This document shows, in pieces, positions 30,749 through 38,444 of a stretch of DNA of 64,000 bases. The position numbers and the translations under genes were made by a program. Location of the stretch: assembly GCA_041394705.1 (NCBI GenBank), contig JAWKHS010000010.1, positions 62,001 through 126,000 of the forward strand, read 5' to 3'. A model generated the notes under the pieces. The model was not told the DNA's origin, did not search any database, and saw only the letters and a list, made by a program, of their open reading frames with translations. The stretch's first letter is position 1; every line of letters begins with the position of its first letter. The DNA is from Vicinamibacterales bacterium (GTDB taxonomy: Bacteria; Acidobacteriota; Vicinamibacteria; Vicinamibacterales; UBA2999).

Positions 30749-31123
30749 CTATTGCTTCGGGCGCTTCGCGCCGTACTTCGATCGCCCCTGCTTGCGGCCC
30801 TGCACGCCGACGGCATCGAGAGTGCCGCGCACGACGTGGTAGCGCACGCCCGGGAGGTCCTTCACGCGGCCTCCGCGGATGAGCACGAGCGAGTGCTCCT
30901 GGAGGTTGTGGCCCACGCCCGGAATGTAGGTGGTGACCTCGATCTTGTTCGTGAGGCGCACGCGCGCCACCTTGCGGAGCGCGGAGTTCGGCTTCTTCGG
31001 GGTCTGCGTGAACACGCGCACGCAGACGCCACGCTTCTGCGGGCTTTCCTGCAGGGCCGGGCTCTTCGTCTTCCACCGGACCGCGTCGCGGCCCTTCCGC
31101 ACCAGTTGGCTGATCGTCGGCAC
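30749..31123 (-). CDS. rpsL: 30S ribosomal protein S12
   Basis: This 124-residue protein most likely starts at the GTG at 31121-31123, preceded by GGAG, giving (M)[20 protein letters not shown]. The upstream ATG adds 15 unconserved residues. The decoding loops [16 protein letters not shown] and [20 protein letters not shown] are wild type at the lysines linked to streptomycin resistance. It is the first gene of the whole str-S10-spc-alpha run. Confidence 0.96.
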   Translation of the reverse strand: MPTISQLVRKGRDAVRWKTKSPALQESPQKRGVCVRVFTQTPKKPNSALRKVARVRLTNKIEVTTYIPGVGHNLQEHSLVLIRGGRVKDLPGVRYHVVRGTLDAVGVQGRKQGRSKYGAKRPKQ

Positions 31124-31703
31124 GAGCTCTCCACCACGCGGCGATCTCGGGCCCGCGCTGCCCCACACCGGCTCCCGCCGGCACGCCGCCCGTCACGTCC
31201 GGGCGGGAGCAACCTCATTGCATGGCACGTACGCGCGAAATGCATCCGCCGCGCACATGCGCGTCAGGCCTGAAAGCCTCGTCGGCTTGGCACCTGACGC
31301 AGGTCAACCCTGCTGTCTACTCTGCGGCACCGGCGGACGCTCCAGCGCATCGAGGTGACTCGACGCGAGAGTGACGGCGTCACGGTGCTCCGAATCGAAC
31401 GCGCCCGCCGGCACGCCGGCGAAAGCCTCGTATCGAGGAGCGGACGGTCCTAGATAGGGTGTCCTAGGACCACGAGAACCTTGCGAGGATAGCACACAAG
31501 TGCCGAGCCCGCGCAAGGGGCTCCTCGTCGAGGGTCCGGCCCTCCCAGGCTCCTCCTGGCGTTTCCCGGTCCTCCAGACTCGTCGGACCGGCCCAGGCGG
31601 CCAGGCTGCACACAAGTGCACCCTTCTGGACGGCCCGGCCGGCCTTCCCCTGCCCGGGCGCCGGCGGCGGGCTCCCGTATACTGCCCGCCGGAGGGCCCA
31701 CCC
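31124..31703. other. 580-base intergenic region between divergent rpsL and the aminotransferase; promoter region of the superoperon
   Basis: No gene is supported here. It holds a perfect palindrome TCAGGCCTGA (31264-31273) and ACCTG-ACG-CAGGT (31292-31304). An 8-bp inverted repeat GGTCCTAG/CTAGGACC is at 31446-31453 and 31464-31471. The 12-mer GCACACAAGTGC occurs twice (31492-31503 and 31608-31619). A minus-strand TATCCT follows the first 12-mer and could be a -10 box. A plus-strand TATACT (31678-31683) lies 20 bases before the aminotransferase ATG. Confidence 0.5.
31678..31683 (+). promoter_or_regulatory. Candidate -10 box (TATACT) for the aminotransferase operon
   Basis: TATACT matches the -10 consensus at five of six positions and stands out in very GC-rich DNA. 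GGAGGG (31691-31696) and the ATG at 31704 follow. No good -35 is visible at 16-18 bases upstream. Confidence 0.4.
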
Positions 31704-33017
31704 ATGACGAGCCGCCGTTCCTTCCTGCGACTGACCGGAGGCGCCGCCGGCGCCGCGTTCGCGACCGCCCGATACGGCATCGACGAGGTCGCCGCCCTGA
31801 CGCAGCGCGCCTCGTCCGGGGGCCGGACACCCGAGCAGGTGGCGGCCGACGAGGACTTCTGGCGGGAGATCCAGTTCGCGTTCACGCTGGACCGCACAAT
31901 CATCAACCTGAACAACGGCAACTCGTGCCCGGCGCCCACCGTGGTCCACGAAGCCTGCAAGCGCTACGACGACTGGGCGAACCAGGCCCCCGTCTACCAT
32001 CGCGGCATGACCGAGCGGAACGTGGAGACGACGCGCCGCCGGCTGGCCGCGGAGTTCGGCGCCGACCCTGAAGAGATCGCCATCACCCGGAACTCGAGCG
32101 AGTCGCTGCAAATCGCCCAGATGGGCCTCGACATGAAACCAGGCGACGAGGTGCTGACGACCGAGCAGGACTACGGCCGGATGCTGACGACCTGGGATCA
32201 GCGCGTGCGCCGCGACCGGATCAGGCTCACGAAGATCGACTTTCCCGCCCCGACGACCGGCGAGGATCTCATCAGGCGCCTGACCCGGGCGATCACGCCC
32301 CAGACCAAGGTGATGCACTTCTGCCACATCACCAACCAGTCGGGACAGCTCTTCCCGGTGCGCGAACTGAGCGATATCGCCCGCGCGCGGGGCATCATCA
32401 CGATCGTCGACGGCGCCCATGCTGGTGGACACTTCCCCTTCAAGCTCAGGGACCTGGGCATGGACTACTACGGCGTGTCGCTCCACAAGTGGCTGATGGC
32501 GCCGATGGGCACGGGCCTGCTGTACGTGCGGCGGGACCGGATCGCGTCGACCTGGCCGCTCCAGGCCGCCCCCGCCCGCCGCGACACCGACATCCGGAAG
32601 TTCGAGGAGATCGGCACTCATCCGGTCGGGCCGAAAGCCGCCATCAACGAGGCGCTCGCCTTCCACCAGGCCATCGGCGTCGAGCGGAAGGCGGCGCGAC
32701 TGCGCTACCTCACGCTGCGCTGGGCCAACGCGCTCAAGAACGAACCGCGGGTCCGCATCCACTCCAACCTGGCCGAAGGCCAGACCTGGGGCCTAGCCGT
32801 GGTGTCGATCGACGGCGTGGACGCGAACAAGCTGGTCTCCCATCTGTGGGATGCGCACCGGATCGTCATCACGTCGATCGGCCACGACAACCCGGACGAT
32901 CCGTCCATGTCCTACCGGGCCCTCCGGGTGACACCGAACATCTACACGACACTGGAGGAGATCGACACGTTCGTCGACGCCATGCGGGCGGTGATCCGCA
33001 ACGGGCTGCCGGCCTAG
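31704..33017 (+). CDS. Tat-exported class V aminotransferase-fold PLP enzyme (isopenicillin-N-epimerase-like)
   Basis: This 437-residue protein has a twin-arginine signal, SRRSFLRLTGG at 3-13, followed by an Ala/Gly-rich hydrophobic segment. The rest is a class V (cysteine desulfurase/epimerase-like) PLP fold. The PLP Asp/His pair is in DGAHA (236-240) and the Schiff-base lysine is K262 in SLHKW. TRNSSESLQIAQMGL forms the phosphate-binding helix. Substrate is not readable. Export of a folded cofactor enzyme via Tat fits its PLP content. ATG chosen by GGAGGG at 31691. It is followed by an MBL-fold gene and two cytochromes, probably in one operon. Confidence 0.88.
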   Translation: MTSRRSFLRLTGGAAGAAFATARYGIDEVAALTQRASSGGRTPEQVAADEDFWREIQFAFTLDRTIINLNNGNSCPAPTVVHEACKRYDDWANQAPVYHRGMTERNVETTRRRLAAEFGADPEEIAITRNSSESLQIAQMGLDMKPGDEVLTTEQDYGRMLTTWDQRVRRDRIRLTKIDFPAPTTGEDLIRRLTRAITPQTKVMHFCHITNQSGQLFPVRELSDIARARGIITIVDGAHAGGHFPFKLRDLGMDYYGVSLHKWLMAPMGTGLLYVRRDRIASTWPLQAAPARRDTDIRKFEEIGTHPVGPKAAINEALAFHQAIGVERKAARLRYLTLRWANALKNEPRVRIHSNLAEGQTWGLAVVSIDGVDANKLVSHLWDAHRIVITSIGHDNPDDPSMSYRALRVTPNIYTTLEEIDTFVDAMRAVIRNGLPA

Positions 33018-33087
33018 GAGCGCGGCGGCACGAATGGAATTCTGGGCAACGGGCGCCGGCACCGCCCGGCCACGCGGGAGGCAGACG

Positions 33088-34005
33088 ATGAGAGGACGAG
33101 CGGCGGCTCTGGTACTGGTGGCAACGGCCGGTCTCGGCTCGATGGCGCTCGCAGCGTCCCAGGCGCCGCCGGCGCCCAAGGTGGTCGAGGTCGACAAGGT
33201 CGCGGACACGCTCTACCTCCTGCGGGGCGGCGGCGGCAACACGGCCCTGTTCCTGACGTCGAAGGGCGCGGTGGTCGTCGACAGCAAGCTGCCCGGCTGG
33301 GGCCAGCCGCTGCTCGACGCCATCCGGACGGTGACCGACAAGCCGATCACCATGGTCATCAACACCCACACCCACTACGACCACACCAACGGCCAGGTGG
33401 AGTTCCCCGGGACGTTCGAGGTGGTGGCGCACGAGAACACCAGGACGTACATGGAGCAGTCGAACCCGGTTTACGGGCTCCAGACCGGCGCGCAGCCCAA
33501 TCCGTTCAAGGCGCACGGGGGCCACGGGTATCCGACCACGACGTTCCGGGACAGCCTGAGCCTGGGCAGCGGCAGTGAGCAGATCGTGCTGCGCTATTTC
33601 GGCCGCGCGCATACCGGCGGCGACGCCTACGTCATCTTCCCGGCCCTCGGCGTCATGCACGTGGGAGATACGTTCCCTACGCGCGACCTGCCGATCATGG
33701 ACAAGAACAACGGCGGCAGCGGCGTCGCCTTCGCTGACACGCTGACGGGCGCCGCCGGCGTGGCCGGCGTCACCACCCTGATCAACGGACACAACCCGCG
33801 CACGACGACGCCGGCCGACCTCCGCGCCTACGCCGGCTTCATCCGCGAGTTCGTCGTGTTCGTGCAGGCCGCCAAGCGCGCGGGCAAATCGGTCGACGAC
33901 GTCGTGGCCGGGTGGAAGACGCCCCCCGGGTACGACGGCTACGCCCCCCCGTCGCCCGCGCGGGTGAAAGCCGACGCCGAGGTGATCTGGAGCGAGACGA
34001 AGTGA
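33088..34005 (+). CDS. Exported metallo-beta-lactamase-fold hydrolase
   Basis: This 305-residue protein has a signal peptide of about 25 residues (MRGRAAALVLVATAGLGSMA). The metal motif is H94-x-H96-x-D98-H99 (NTHTHYDHTNG). Further ligand regions are FGRAHTGGDAYV and INGHNPR, as in MBL-fold class II-like hydrolases. GGGAGG ahead of the ATG at 33088 decides the start over an upstream ATG at 33034. It is probably periplasmic. The substrate is unknown; beta-lactamase activity should not be assumed. Its stop overlaps the next gene's GTG. Confidence 0.86.
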   Translation: MRGRAAALVLVATAGLGSMALAASQAPPAPKVVEVDKVADTLYLLRGGGGNTALFLTSKGAVVVDSKLPGWGQPLLDAIRTVTDKPITMVINTHTHYDHTNGQVEFPGTFEVVAHENTRTYMEQSNPVYGLQTGAQPNPFKAHGGHGYPTTTFRDSLSLGSGSEQIVLRYFGRAHTGGDAYVIFPALGVMHVGDTFPTRDLPIMDKNNGGSGVAFADTLTGAAGVAGVTTLINGHNPRTTTPADLRAYAGFIREFVVFVQAAKRAGKSVDDVVAGWKTPPGYDGYAPPSPARVKADAEVIWSETK

Positions 34006-34415
34006 ACGCCAGGCCTGGCGTCGGACGCGCGCTTGCGGCGCTCGCGATCACGGCCGTGGCCGGCGCCGCGCCTCCGGTGTCCGCTCAGCCCGCCCGGCGG
34101 CCGCGTCCGCTCGAGAACATCCGCGTCCTGAAGGGCTGGGACGGCGAACGGGTTCGCGCCGAGATGCAACGCATGGCGGATGCCTTGGGGGTGCCGTGCA
34201 GCCACTGCCACGTGCAGGGCAACTTCGCCAGCGACGAGAAGCGCGAGAAGCGGACGGCACGACGGATGATCGACATGACGATGGGACTGAACGCGGAGTA
34301 CTTCGAGGGGACGGCCCAGCCCGGCGGGTCCTCGCTGGGCCGGGTGACGTGCTACACGTGCCACCAGGGCGAGCCGACGCCGAAGCTTTCGCCGGGCCCG
34401 GGAGCGCGCCGATGA
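34002..34415 (+). CDS. Small diheme c-type cytochrome (first of tandem pair)
   Basis: This 137-residue protein starts at a GTG overlapping the upstream stop (GTGA). A signal peptide (about 1-30) leads into two CxxCH heme motifs, CSHCH and CYTCH, about 68 residues apart. The spacing and the surrounding sequence (RMADALGVP before the first, SLGRVTCYTC at the second) resemble the CytoC_RC-like small cytochromes common in acidobacteria. It is a probable periplasmic electron carrier. It overlaps its paralogue by ATGA. Confidence 0.87.
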   Translation: MNARPGVGRALAALAITAVAGAAPPVSAQPARRPRPLENIRVLKGWDGERVRAEMQRMADALGVPCSHCHVQGNFASDEKREKRTARRMIDMTMGLNAEYFEGTAQPGGSSLGRVTCYTCHQGEPTPKLSPGPGARR

Positions 34416-34828
34416 CGCGCCTGTGCGCGGGACGCACCCTGTGCCTGGCGGGCGCTGCCGCGCTCGTCCTGGCCGGTTCCGCCTCCGCGCAGACCGAACG
34501 CCTGGAACCGGGCATCGCCGAGGGCCCCGCCATCACGGTCCTGACGGGACTTCGCGTCCCCCAGTTCGAGACGGAGATGCGGCACTTCGTCCAGGCGCTG
34601 GGCGTCAACTGCGGCGGGTGCCACACGCGCGGCAATTTCGCGAGCGAGGCCAACCCGCGCAAGGCAGCGGCGCGCCGGATGATCGAGATGACCAAGGCGC
34701 TCAACCAGCGCTACTTCGGCGCCTACACGCCGATGGAGGGCGACTCCACGCTGGGCCGCGTCACCTGCTACACGTGCCACCGGGGAGAGCTGTCGCCAAA
34801 GGCGGGGCCGGCGCCCCCGGCGCGCTAG
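34412..34828 (+). CDS. Small diheme c-type cytochrome (second of tandem pair)
   Basis: This 138-residue protein has a signal peptide (MTRLCAGRTLCLAGAAALVL and on). Its heme motifs are CGGCH and CYTCH. It shares layout and several words with the preceding cytochrome (RGNFAS / QGNFAS; LGRVTCYTCH), so the two are a tandem duplication. It is the last gene of the plus-strand run and ends one base before the convergent cytochrome b-c fusion. It may exchange electrons with that complex. Confidence 0.87.
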   Translation: MTRLCAGRTLCLAGAAALVLAGSASAQTERLEPGIAEGPAITVLTGLRVPQFETEMRHFVQALGVNCGGCHTRGNFASEANPRKAAARRMIEMTKALNQRYFGAYTPMEGDSTLGRVTCYTCHRGELSPKAGPAPPAR

Positions 34829-34829
34829 C

Positions 34830-36440
34830 CTAGCGTCGGGCCGCCAGCGCCGCGGCCAGGGCGTCGACCTCCCCGGCGGTCAGGCGCTTTCCGTAGATGG
34901 GCATCACCGAGTCGCCGTACTCGTCGTTCGGGTCGTTGATGATCCGCGTGATGGCGGCCAGGTCGCGGCGGGCGCCCACGCGGGACAGGTCCGGGCCGGT
35001 GTCGCCGCCCTCCCCGTCGATCCGGTGGCAGGCGATACAGCGCGTGCCCAGGATTCGCGTCGCGGTCCGGGCCGAGTCCGGCACCGCGGGCGGGACCGCC
35101 CCGGCGCGCAGGCGACGGAGGTACGCCATCACGGCGCGCGCGGCGTCCTCCTCGAGCAGCGGGTCGTGGTCCAGGCTGACCCGCCGGGCACCCGGGCCGA
35201 TGGTTTCGGGATCGCTCAAGTGGAACGCCAGCCACCCGTCGTCGCGCCCCATCTGGGTGGATCGGAGCGGCGAGGCCGGGCCGCCGTCGACGTGGCACCG
35301 CGTGCAGGGACTCTGCGGTCCTTCCGCGGTCAGGTAACCGGCGACGGCCTGCGGCCCCCAGCGACTCGGATCGAACCGTGTCGGGGCATCCCGGAGTCCG
35401 AGCGCCGTGAGTCCAGCCACGCCCGCACCGAGTCCGAGAAACGCGACGGTGAACATCCGCCGTGAGGGCGCCCAGGGGTGGCGATCGCGCCCGCGGTCGA
35501 GGAACGGCAGCAGGAACAGCGCACCGACGACGAGGCCGGGAAGCACCTGCGTGCCGATCACCTCGAGCCGGCCCGGGAAGTACTTGAGCAGCTGGAACAG
35601 CGAGAGGAAATACCACTCTGGCCGAGGGATGTAGTCGGCGTCGGCCGGGTTGGCGACCTCGTCCAGGTGCGCCGGCACGATCAGGGCCACCGTGAACAGG
35701 CTCGCGAAGACCGCCGCCATCATCACGGTGTCCTTGGCGACGTGCCACGGGTAGAACGGACGCGGCCGTCCCTGCTGGGGCGACAACGGACCCGAAATGC
35801 CGTGCTTGCGCATGAGGAAGACGTGCGCGACGACGAACCCGCCGAGGGCCATCGGCAGGAGGAACACGTGGGCCGCGTACCATCGCCCGAGGGTGAGCGC
35901 CCCGAGTTCGGTCCCGCCCCGCAGCACGTCGCCCAGGAAGGCGCCAATCACGGGCGTGCTCTCGGCCACGTTGATGGTGACCGTCGTGGCCCAATACGCC
36001 TTCTGGTCCCACGGCAGCAGATAGCCGCTCAACGAGAAGCCCAGGATGACCAGCAGGAGGACGACACCGGTCATCCAGGTCAGTTCCCGGGGCGCCTTGT
36101 AGGCCCCGTAAAAGAACACCCGGGCCATGTGCACCACGGCCGCCACGACGATGAAGCTCGCCCCCCAGAAATGGAGGCCGCGCATGAGCCCACCGAGCGG
36201 CACTCCGCCCATGAGATAGCGGAGGCTGTCGTAGGCCAGCGAGGGCGACGGCACGTAGTACATGGCAAGCCCGACGCCGGTCAGGGCCTGGCACCCGAGA
36301 AGCAACGCCAGCACGCTGCCGGTCGTGAACGCCCAGCCCGTCCCCGGCGGCAGGGGCTCGTCGAGCGCGTGCGCGAGGAGCGCCCGATACCCCGTCCGGG
36401 AATCCAGCCAGTCGAGGACGGCCCGCCGCACCTCGCTCAC
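34830..36440 (-). CDS. Cytochrome b fused to two c-type heme domains (bc complex)
   Basis: This 536-residue protein starts at a GTG that overlaps the Rieske stop (GTGA). Residues 1-345 are cytochrome b with about eight helices. Heme-b ligands are H90/H104 and H191/H206. The 15-residue spacing of the second pair is as in b6-type cytochromes. The Qo motif PEWY is at 274-277. C-terminal c-type motifs are CTRCH (379-383) and CIACH (468-472). It oxidises quinol and passes electrons through its own c hemes. The fusion removes the need for a separate cytochrome c1. It is co-transcribed with the Rieske gene. Confidence 0.92.
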   Translation of the reverse strand: MSEVRRAVLDWLDSRTGYRALLAHALDEPLPPGTGWAFTTGSVLALLLGCQALTGVGLAMYYVPSPSLAYDSLRYLMGGVPLGGLMRGLHFWGASFIVVAAVVHMARVFFYGAYKAPRELTWMTGVVLLLVILGFSLSGYLLPWDQKAYWATTVTINVAESTPVIGAFLGDVLRGGTELGALTLGRWYAAHVFLLPMALGGFVVAHVFLMRKHGISGPLSPQQGRPRPFYPWHVAKDTVMMAAVFASLFTVALIVPAHLDEVANPADADYIPRPEWYFLSLFQLLKYFPGRLEVIGTQVLPGLVVGALFLLPFLDRGRDRHPWAPSRRMFTVAFLGLGAGVAGLTALGLRDAPTRFDPSRWGPQAVAGYLTAEGPQSPCTRCHVDGGPASPLRSTQMGRDDGWLAFHLSDPETIGPGARRVSLDHDPLLEEDAARAVMAYLRRLRAGAVPPAVPDSARTATRILGTRCIACHRIDGEGGDTGPDLSRVGARRDLAAITRIINDPNDEYGDSVMPIYGKRLTAGEVDALAAALAARR

Positions 36441-36934
36441 ACCTGCACCTCGATGCGATCGCCCTCGACGCGAGCCTCGAGCCGGCGCAGGGGCGCCGGG
36501 GGCGGACCCGCCAGCACGGCGCCGTCGCTGTCGTAGACGCCGCCGTGACACGGGCAGACGAAGTGCTTGGACGCCGGGTCGTACTTGGTCCGGCATCCCA
36601 GGTGGGTACACGTGGAGTCGAGGACGAGGACACCGCCACTGTCGTCCCGGCGGACGTAAACCACGCGGCGATCGACGACCTGGCGGTAGCCATCCCGCCG
36701 GATGAGGCGCAGCGTCACCGGGGTGGGCTCGCCGTCGGACAGGTCGGCGAGGCTCGTGGCGCGCTGCCAGCGGGTGGCGCGCGAGGCCAGGCTCGGGGCC
36801 AGGGCCGCACCCGCCACCACCGCCCCGATCGTGGAGCCGATCAAGGCCTGAACGCCGATGACGATCCGAGAGAAGAAGCGGCGCCGATCAGAGCGATCGG
36901 CCGCCACGCCGGGCCTGTTCATTCGCGTCCCCAT
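36437..36934 (-). CDS. Rieske [2Fe-2S] subunit of the bc complex
   Basis: The protein is about 165 residues. The [2Fe-2S] motifs are CTHLGC and CPCHGGVYD. An N-terminal anchor helix (FFSRIVIGVQALIGSTIGAV) follows an RRRFF run that may serve as a Tat-type signal. Two in-frame ATGs (36934 and 36922) are possible; the second has GGATGGGG ahead of it. The frame further upstream is not conserved-looking. A clear TATAAT lies about 70 bases upstream. It forms the quinol oxidase with the fused cytochrome b-c protein. Confidence 0.9.
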   Translation of the reverse strand: MGTRMNRPGVAADRSDRRRFFSRIVIGVQALIGSTIGAVVAGAALAPSLASRATRWQRATSLADLSDGEPTPVTLRLIRRDGYRQVVDRRVVYVRRDDSGGVLVLDSTCTHLGCRTKYDPASKHFVCPCHGGVYDSDGAVLAGPPPAPLRRLEARVEGDRIEVQV

Positions 36935-37003
36935 CCTGCTCAGTTCGGGACTCGCGCCGGCGCTGGACACGGTCCCACCCGTCGTTCGAGTGAGCCGGTG
37001 GCG

Positions 37004-37009
37004 ATTATA
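37004..37009 (-). promoter_or_regulatory. Consensus -10 box (TATAAT) for the Rieske-cytochrome b operon
   Basis: TATAAT on the minus strand is a perfect -10 in GC-rich DNA. The matching -35 is weak (around ACACCT 17 bases upstream). It would start transcription near 36997, about 65-75 bases before the Rieske ATG. Confidence 0.55.
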
Positions 37010-37035
37010 CGGAGTCCGGCGCGCGCAGGTGTCTG

Positions 37036-38424
37036 GTGATGTCTCGGTTGTTCTTGGGCTGTCATGGTCCGCCCGCGCCGTGCTACAACGTGGGCCACGT
37101 TCGCCCAGTGGATCTCGGCACTCTCGTCGCAACCCTCGCTCCCGACGTCGCGCCCTGGCCGGAACCCGTGGCCGGCCGGCTGATCGTGGTCACGGGGCCG
37201 CCCGCCGCCAGGTCGTCCGTCGCGCATCGGATGCTCCGCCGCCTGCACGCGGACCGCCCTGACGCCGACGCGCTCTCGACGGCGCCGATCGACTGGCCGT
37301 TCGTCCATCCGGGGCCCGTGCCTGCCGGCGCCGCCGGGATCGTGTGGGCGCCGGAGTTGCACGAGGCCTTCGTGAACCGGCAGGCGAACGCCACCCGGTT
37401 GGTCACGACGCAGCCGCTCTACGTGTTGCAGGCGTGGCTGGACGCCGTACGCGGCAATCCGCACCTCCGGCTGATCGCCACGGCCGATCGCGAGATCCTC
37501 GCCACCGACGCCGAAGAAGCCGTCGCCGCCCGCGGCGCCTGGCGGCACGTGACGTGGGTGGAGGCGACGGGCGCCGACGGCCCCGCCGAACGACCAGTCG
37601 GCGGTCCCCTCGCCGCGGCGTTCCGGAGCGCGGACCCCGCCGACCGGCTCGCCGCCGCGGGACGCGCGCTCGACCGCGAACGGTCGGCCTCGCATCTGCT
37701 GGCGATGGCCAGCACGTGCATGGAAGTGAACGACCTCGAGAACGCCGGGGACCTCCTCGCGGAGGCCGTCGACGTCGCGCCCGACTGGCCGGCGGCGCAC
37801 TTCGAGCATGGCAAGTACTGGCTTCGACGCGACGACATGGCCAGAGCCGCCGCCGCCTTCGGCGCCGCGGTCTCCCTGATGCCGACCTTTTCATCCGCCG
37901 CAGCGAATCTCGGGGCGACGCTGGGCGAGTTGGACCGCCCCGAGGAGGCGCTGCGCGCGTTCACGGCCGCGCTGGAACACGACCCGGACAACCCGCAGGC
38001 CCTCAACAATCTCGGCGTGGTGTCGCGCGAACTCGGCCAGCTCGCCGAGGCAGAGGCGGCCTTCCGGCGGGTGATCGCGCTCACGCCGGCGCTGGCCTTC
38101 GGGCACTACAATCTTGGGCATACGCTGTTCCTGCAGGGGAGGTATCACGCCTCGCTGGCGGCCTACCTCGCTGGACAGCGAAACGACCCGGCGCGCAGCC
38201 CGGTGCAGGCCAGTCGGCTGGCGCTGGCCCGCCTGGCGAGCGGTGACGCGGCGGGCGCGGTCCGCGATCTGAAGGAGTGCACGGCGCACCTGCCGAGGGA
38301 CTACCGGCGGCAGCTGCTGGCCGACACTCAGTCGGTGGCGTGGGCGCTGCTCTCCGCCTCGCCGGACCTGCGGGACTGGCGAGTCGTCGGAGACTGGCTG
38401 ACGGCCGAGCTCGCGCGCGGATGA
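37036..38424 (+). CDS. TPR-repeat protein with a degenerate P-loop-like N-terminal domain
   Basis: The protein is up to 462 residues. The N-terminal ~180 residues look like a P-loop NTPase that has lost catalysis: strand RLIVVTGPPAARSSVAHRML stands where GxxxxGK[ST] is expected but lacks the Lys. Further strands are GIVWAPELHEAF, RLVTTQPLYVLQAWL and LRLIATADREIL. From about residue 215 there are five or so TPR units, for example PDNPQALNNLGVVSRELGQL. Start uncertain: GTGs at 37090 and 37108 are alternatives, and residues before them look unconserved. The stop overlaps a kinase ATG. Function unknown; TPRs suggest a protein partner, possibly the kinase. Confidence 0.72.
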   Translation: MMSRLFLGCHGPPAPCYNVGHVRPVDLGTLVATLAPDVAPWPEPVAGRLIVVTGPPAARSSVAHRMLRRLHADRPDADALSTAPIDWPFVHPGPVPAGAAGIVWAPELHEAFVNRQANATRLVTTQPLYVLQAWLDAVRGNPHLRLIATADREILATDAEEAVAARGAWRHVTWVEATGADGPAERPVGGPLAAAFRSADPADRLAAAGRALDRERSASHLLAMASTCMEVNDLENAGDLLAEAVDVAPDWPAAHFEHGKYWLRRDDMARAAAAFGAAVSLMPTFSSAAANLGATLGELDRPEEALRAFTAALEHDPDNPQALNNLGVVSRELGQLAEAEAAFRRVIALTPALAFGHYNLGHTLFLQGRYHASLAAYLAGQRNDPARSPVQASRLALARLASGDAAGAVRDLKECTAHLPRDYRRQLLADTQSVAWALLSASPDLRDWRVVGDWLTAELARG

Positions 38425-38444
38425 CACTGGACGAGGGACCGCCG

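Noticed and set aside
33088..34005. Calling the MBL-fold protein a beta-lactamase resistance gene
   Set aside because: Only the generic HxHxDH fold motif is seen; the superfamily is functionally diverse and the context is not a resistance locus.
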